Shown here: positions 7,150 through 10,194 of the stretch, one piece after another | Layout: every line of letters begins with the position of its first letter | Numbering within the stretch: the first letter of the stretch is position 1 | Notes under the pieces: model-generated | Seen by the model: only the letters and a program-made list of their open reading frames with translations | Database searches by the model: none | What the model was told of the DNA's origin: nothing | Assembly (NCBI GenBank): GCA_964469555.1 | Contig: CAYYAQ010000187.1 | Coordinates: 1-10,194, forward strand | DNA: 10,194 bases | Source of the DNA: CAYYAQ01 sp964469555 | GTDB lineage: Bacteria; Planctomycetota; UBA1135; UBA2386 | Reading direction: 5' to 3' | Position numbers and translations under genes: made by a program

Positions 7150-7199
7150 AGACGCAGGGAGTTGTGCTATCGCAGTGGAGATTTGGTGAGAAGAGCGGG

Positions 7200-9449
7200 C
7201 TAGCGCCTTAGTTGATCCAGCGCCTTGATGAGACGGTTGTGGCGCGCGGGGTCGGTCGGTCCACCGTCTTTTTTCAACAACGTCTCGATGAACTCCTCCG
7301 CCATCGCCGTCGGCCCGAGCCTCTTCAACGAGTTGCAGGCATCGGAAAACTTCATTGACTTGCCTTGATCCAACTTCAACACGCGCATGTACAGCCGTCG
7401 CGCTTCTTCGAGATCCAGGTCGGCGGGATGATCCCGGAACCAGCGCGCACACTCGGCGCAGGTGGCGCTCTGCGCACCCGTGCGCAAGAACGCGAGGCTT
7501 AGAAGGTCGATTATGCTGTCCGGTCGCATGTCGACGATCCGTTCGTACCACTCCCGGGCGACGTCTATTTTGTGCTCGTAGTCGTAGGTGTAGCCCATGA
7601 TCCTCGCGGCAAGGTGGTGGTTGGGGTCCTCCTGGAGAATCGGCGCGAGGACTGCACGCACGTGCGGGAAGTCGGCGCCACGCTGATCGCGCAGGAGAAG
7701 CGTATGGCAATATTGAACCCCGGCCGACGCCCCTCCGCGGGCTGCCGACTCCAGGGCGTCCTCGGCTCTGCCCTGATAGAACTGGGCGATACAGAGTTCC
7801 GCCCAGGCCTTGGTGTGGTTCGGGTCGAGTTCGACCGCCCGCTTCAAGGCCCGTTCCGCCTCCGCCCATTTTTTCACGCCGTTGCGCTGCTTGCCCAGTT
7901 CGTACAAGGCGGAGGCGCTCTCGGGCATTTCCACGCCATGCTCGGCCTTCTGTTGGGCCATCAGCCGTCGAGTTTGTTCGAGCAGGACCCTCGGCACGGG
8001 CGAGTCGGGCTCGAGCCTCTGGGCATCCTCGAAGGCCGCGATGGCCTGCGGCCACACCCGCCCGTGGGAGTCCGTGAGGCCCTTGTTGAGTAGAGTCACG
8101 AAAGGGGACCGGGACTGAACCTGAACCCCCATGGCGAGACCCTCCAGCCAACGACCCATCGGGTGTTCGGGGTCGTGGGTCAGGATGCGTTGGGCACCAG
8201 CGGCCGTGCCTGCCATGTCGTCCGCCGCGTAGGCCAGGATCGCGCGCTCGGTGAGCAGGTCGAAGTCCGGGGGCTCCTCGCGCAGCAAGGCCAGGGCCCC
8301 CAACACGATCAACGCCACCACGGCTCCCACGAGGGTCTTGCGCCGCAGCACCCACGCGTCCTCGAGGCGCTCCCACGGGCTGAAGTTCCGGGCCCGTACG
8401 GCGGTCTGCGCCAGGAAGGCCTCCAGATCCGACGCCAGCTCGGCGGCCGTCGCGTAGCGCGACGCGGGTCGGAACGCGCAGGCCCGCCGCACGATGCGAT
8501 TGAGCGAGGCCGGGACCTTCGGATCGGTACGGATCACCGCCGGCACGGCCTGCTCCGCCACCGCGCGCAGCACGGTCATCGGTTCGCCGGCCGGGTGCGG
8601 CGGTTCCAGGGTCAGGAGTTCGTACAGCAGCACCCCAAGGCCGTGGATGTCCGTGCGCTCGTCCGTCTCTCCGCCGCGCGCCTGCTCGGGGGCCATGTAG
8701 CGCGGGGTGCCGAGCAGGTCCCCGGTGCTGGTCAGGCTGATCGTCTCGCCTCCTCCCCGCGCCAGGCCGAAGTCCACCAGCACGGGGCTCGCGTCCTCGC
8801 GCTGGATCACGTTGCCGGGCTTGATGTCCCGGTGCAGTACTCCGGAGGCGTGCGCCGCCTGCACCGCCCGCGCCAGCGGCGCGACGAGGGCCGCCACGCG
8901 CCGGTGACCGTCACTCTCCCCCGCCAGGTCGAGGTGCTCGCAGGGCGCGGGGCGGGCATCCTGGTCGCGACGGCCACGGGCTTCGTCCAGGAGCGACACC
9001 AGGTCCGTGCCGCGCACCAACTCCATGGCCAGGTAGGGAATGCCATCGACGAGGCCATGGTCCAGCACCTTGACCACCCCAGGGTGGTCGAGTTTGACCA
9101 AGGCGCGGGCTTCGCGATCAAAGCGCAAACGCGCCGTCTCGTTGTTCATCATCTGGGGCGAAAGGAGCTTGAGAGCCAGTTCCTCATCGGGCCGATCATC
9201 GTGCGCGGCACGGTACACGCGCCCCATTCCGCCGCTCCCGATCAGCGCCAGCAAGCGGTACGGGCCCAGACGTTCGGTGGGCAGGCTGGGGTCCCGCAGG
9301 AGTTGCTCGGTCTTCTGCACTTCCCGCAGCGCAGCCAGGATTTCCTTGGAATGGGCCGGGTGGCCCGATGCGAACTCCTCGGCGCTGATCAGTTCCCCTG
9401 CTTCACGGCGCTCGATGAACTGCGCGACGAGTTCTTCGAGGTGTTCCAT
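7200..9449 (-). CDS. Membrane Ser/Thr protein kinase (Hanks/PknB-like) with TPR tail
   Basis: The protein has 749 residues from the ATG at 9449; a TTG at 9455 would add two. Residues 1-60 form an acidic, helical N-terminus common in planctomycete kinases. The kinase domain has the P-loop GSGGMGRV (71-78), Lys94 in ALKLL, HRDIKPGN (206-213, catalytic Asp208), DFG (226-228) and APE (253-255), so it should be active. A charged insert of about 30 residues (about 153-183) lies between the hinge region and the helix before the catalytic loop. Residues about 372-389 are a single membrane helix (LVGAVVALIVLGALALL). The rest is tetratricopeptide-like, for example WAEAERALKRAVELDPNH, and probably binds protein partners. 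It phosphorylates Ser/Thr in unknown targets; the sigma factor encoded just upstream is the obvious candidate partner. The gene is the second of a two-gene operon. Confidence 0.96.
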   Translation of the reverse strand: MEHLEELVAQFIERREAGELISAEEFASGHPAHSKEILAALREVQKTEQLLRDPSLPTERLGPYRLLALIGSGGMGRVYRAAHDDRPDEELALKLLSPQMMNNETARLRFDREARALVKLDHPGVVKVLDHGLVDGIPYLAMELVRGTDLVSLLDEARGRRDQDARPAPCEHLDLAGESDGHRRVAALVAPLARAVQAAHASGVLHRDIKPGNVIQREDASPVLVDFGLARGGGETISLTSTGDLLGTPRYMAPEQARGGETDERTDIHGLGVLLYELLTLEPPHPAGEPMTVLRAVAEQAVPAVIRTDPKVPASLNRIVRRACAFRPASRYATAAELASDLEAFLAQTAVRARNFSPWERLEDAWVLRRKTLVGAVVALIVLGALALLREEPPDFDLLTERAILAYAADDMAGTAAGAQRILTHDPEHPMGRWLEGLAMGVQVQSRSPFVTLLNKGLTDSHGRVWPQAIAAFEDAQRLEPDSPVPRVLLEQTRRLMAQQKAEHGVEMPESASALYELGKQRNGVKKWAEAERALKRAVELDPNHTKAWAELCIAQFYQGRAEDALESAARGGASAGVQYCHTLLLRDQRGADFPHVRAVLAPILQEDPNHHLAARIMGYTYDYEHKIDVAREWYERIVDMRPDSIIDLLSLAFLRTGAQSATCAECARWFRDHPADLDLEEARRLYMRVLKLDQGKSMKFSDACNSLKRLGPTAMAEEFIETLLKKDGGPTDPARHNRLIKALDQLRR

Positions 9450-9451
9450 GG

Positions 9452-10054
9452 TCAAGCGGGCTCCTCGTCGCCGAGGTGTGTGGCCAGGTGCGCCACGGCG
9501 CGCGAGTAGGACTTGCGCACCGCCGCGTCGCTCTTGTCCAGCATCTTCGCGACCTCCTGGCTCGGCAGCCCATCGACGCTGCGCAGGATGAGCACCTGGC
9601 GCATGTCCTCCGGCAGGCGCTGAATCTCCCGCTCGAGTCGTTCGAAGCGGCCGCTCGCATCGAAGTAACTCCCTTGCGAATCCTTGGCGGGCAATTCCTT
9701 GAGCTGGTTCTGCGAAGCGCGCTCACCCCCTCGCCTCTTGGCCGCGTCGAAGTAACGCGCCCGGTCGCAGATCCTGTCGAGGACCAGCTTGTTGAGATAG
9801 TGGCGGAAGCTGCCTGGTTCGCGCGGCACGAAGTTGTCCAGATCGCGGAAGGCATCCAGAGCGACGCTCTGGAAGATGTCCATGCTCTCCAGCTCACCCC
9901 TCAGGCGCGGGCCCAGGCGCAGGCGGACGGCCAGCAAGAGGTGGTCGTGGTGGCGCCTGAAGAGGTCTTCCAGGGCCCGTTCGTCCCCCGCCTGGGCGCG
10001 GGCGACCATGAAGCGGGTCTCGTCCTCATCGGGGGGTTCCGAGAGCATCGACAT
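9452..10054 (-). CDS. RNA polymerase sigma-70 family factor, ECF-like, planctomycete kinase-linked type
   Basis: The protein has 200 residues from the ATG at 10054 (an in-frame ATG at 10048 is an alternative; neither has a strong ribosome site) to TGA at 9452-9454. Region 2 spans about residues 15-105 and includes RLRLGPRLRGELESMDIFQS (44-63) and the helical SFRHYLNKLVLDRICDRAR. Region 4 spans about 135-195, with the helix-turn-helix LPSQEVAKMLDKSDAAVRKS (163-182). Regions 1 and 3 are absent, as in ECF factors. Such factors direct RNA polymerase to specific promoters. The pattern fits the planctomycete-expanded ECF groups encoded next to Ser/Thr kinases, where phosphorylation is thought to replace a classical anti-sigma factor. 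No anti-sigma gene is visible here. The stop lies two bases before the kinase ATG, which suggests translational coupling. Confidence 0.95.
   Translation of the reverse strand: MSMLSEPPDEDETRFMVARAQAGDERALEDLFRRHHDHLLLAVRLRLGPRLRGELESMDIFQSVALDAFRDLDNFVPREPGSFRHYLNKLVLDRICDRARYFDAAKRRGGERASQNQLKELPAKDSQGSYFDASGRFERLEREIQRLPEDMRQVLILRSVDGLPSQEVAKMLDKSDAAVRKSYSRAVAHLATHLGDEEPA
9461..9466 (-). promoter_or_regulatory. Ribosome binding site GAGGAG for the kinase gene
   Basis: On the minus strand GAGGAG lies inside the last codons of the sigma gene. It is 11 bases before the ATG at 9449 and 5 bases before a TTG at 9455 that overlaps the sigma stop as TTGA. The spacing does not decide the start; I chose ATG because it is the stronger initiator. 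Either choice places the kinase start at the sigma stop, which fits reinitiation by the same ribosomes. Confidence 0.5.
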
Positions 10055-10088
10055 CAGGCGACGAGTCTAATGAAGATCGGATCTCGGG

Positions 10089-10194
10089 GTGCGTACCGAT
10101 AAGGAGATGCCGCGGGAAACGAGGCGAAACCACGTCGGTTCGAGCATCATCGAAGGGCCGTGGCCGGCGGTGACGTCGGGGTTCTTGGTGGGGG
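10089..10194 (+). CDS. Possible start of a divergent gene, cut by window end
   Basis: A plus-strand frame is open from 10074 to the window edge, with a GTG at 10089 and an ATG at 10107. From the ATG it reads MPRETRRNHVG and then SSIIEGPWPAVTSGFLVG. AAGGAG directly abuts the ATG, too close to serve it, and no other good ribosome site is seen. Only 29 to 35 codons are visible, so an open frame is expected by chance at this GC content. No family is recognised. The orientation would make it divergent from the sigma-kinase operon. Confidence 0.22.
   Translation, partial: MRTDKEMPRETRRNHVGSSIIEGPWPAVTSGFLVG

Noticed and set aside
7455..7470. Possible metal or heme motif CAEC in the TPR region of the kinase
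   Set aside because: CAEC is followed by Ala, not His, so it is not a CXXCH heme site. A single Cys pair without others nearby is weak support for metal binding.
7200..8376. Minus-strand frame continuous with the orphan tail, giving a 502-codon reading frame
   Set aside because: Over this span it overlaps the kinase in another frame and is Arg/Gly/Pro-rich. Only the part downstream of the kinase stop looks like protein.
8163..9509. Plus-strand open frame of 448 codons opposite the kinase and sigma genes
   Set aside because: It lies antisense to the unmistakable kinase motifs, is Gly/Arg/His/Gln-rich and shows no domain.

Overview
The window is high-GC DNA that reads like a member of the Planctomycetes. 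Three things suggest this: a secreted sulfatase with planctomycete-style C-terminal sandwich domains, a sigma-70 factor placed directly upstream of a Hanks-type kinase with a membrane segment and TPR tail, and a fragment of a C-terminal domain that is common in secreted proteins of some planctomycete lineages. The assignment is inference from protein style, not from a marker gene.

Left part (1-6796): a probable sulfated-glycan degradation locus. It holds the 3' two-thirds or more of a sulfatase gene (+ strand, cut by the window edge), then a convergent gene for a secreted protein with a predicted alpha/alpha-barrel body (2288-4378, - strand), then a divergent gene for a second, unrelated secreted alpha/alpha-barrel glycosidase-like protein (4721-6796, + strand). 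I can assign neither barrel protein to a named CAZy family. The two gaps around the middle gene (1976-2287 and 4379-4720) each carry one copy of a 63-bp direct repeat (61/63 identical). Its minus-strand reading frame is open in both copies.

Middle (6797-7199): a short gap with an 8-bp perfect hairpin between convergent units, followed by a minus-strand fragment of about 93 codons. The fragment resembles the C-terminal domain of large secreted planctomycete proteins but lacks the rest of the gene.

Right part (7200-10054): a tightly packed two-gene minus-strand operon, sigma factor then membrane Ser/Thr kinase with TPRs. The spacing suggests translational coupling, and the pair probably forms one signalling unit. 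The last 140 bases hold the upstream region of this operon and possibly the first codons of a divergent gene.

No rRNA, tRNA, CRISPR array, transposase or integrase was seen. The genome-specific novelty lies in the two unclassified glycosidase-like proteins, the repeat pair that brackets one of them, and the orphan C-terminal domain.
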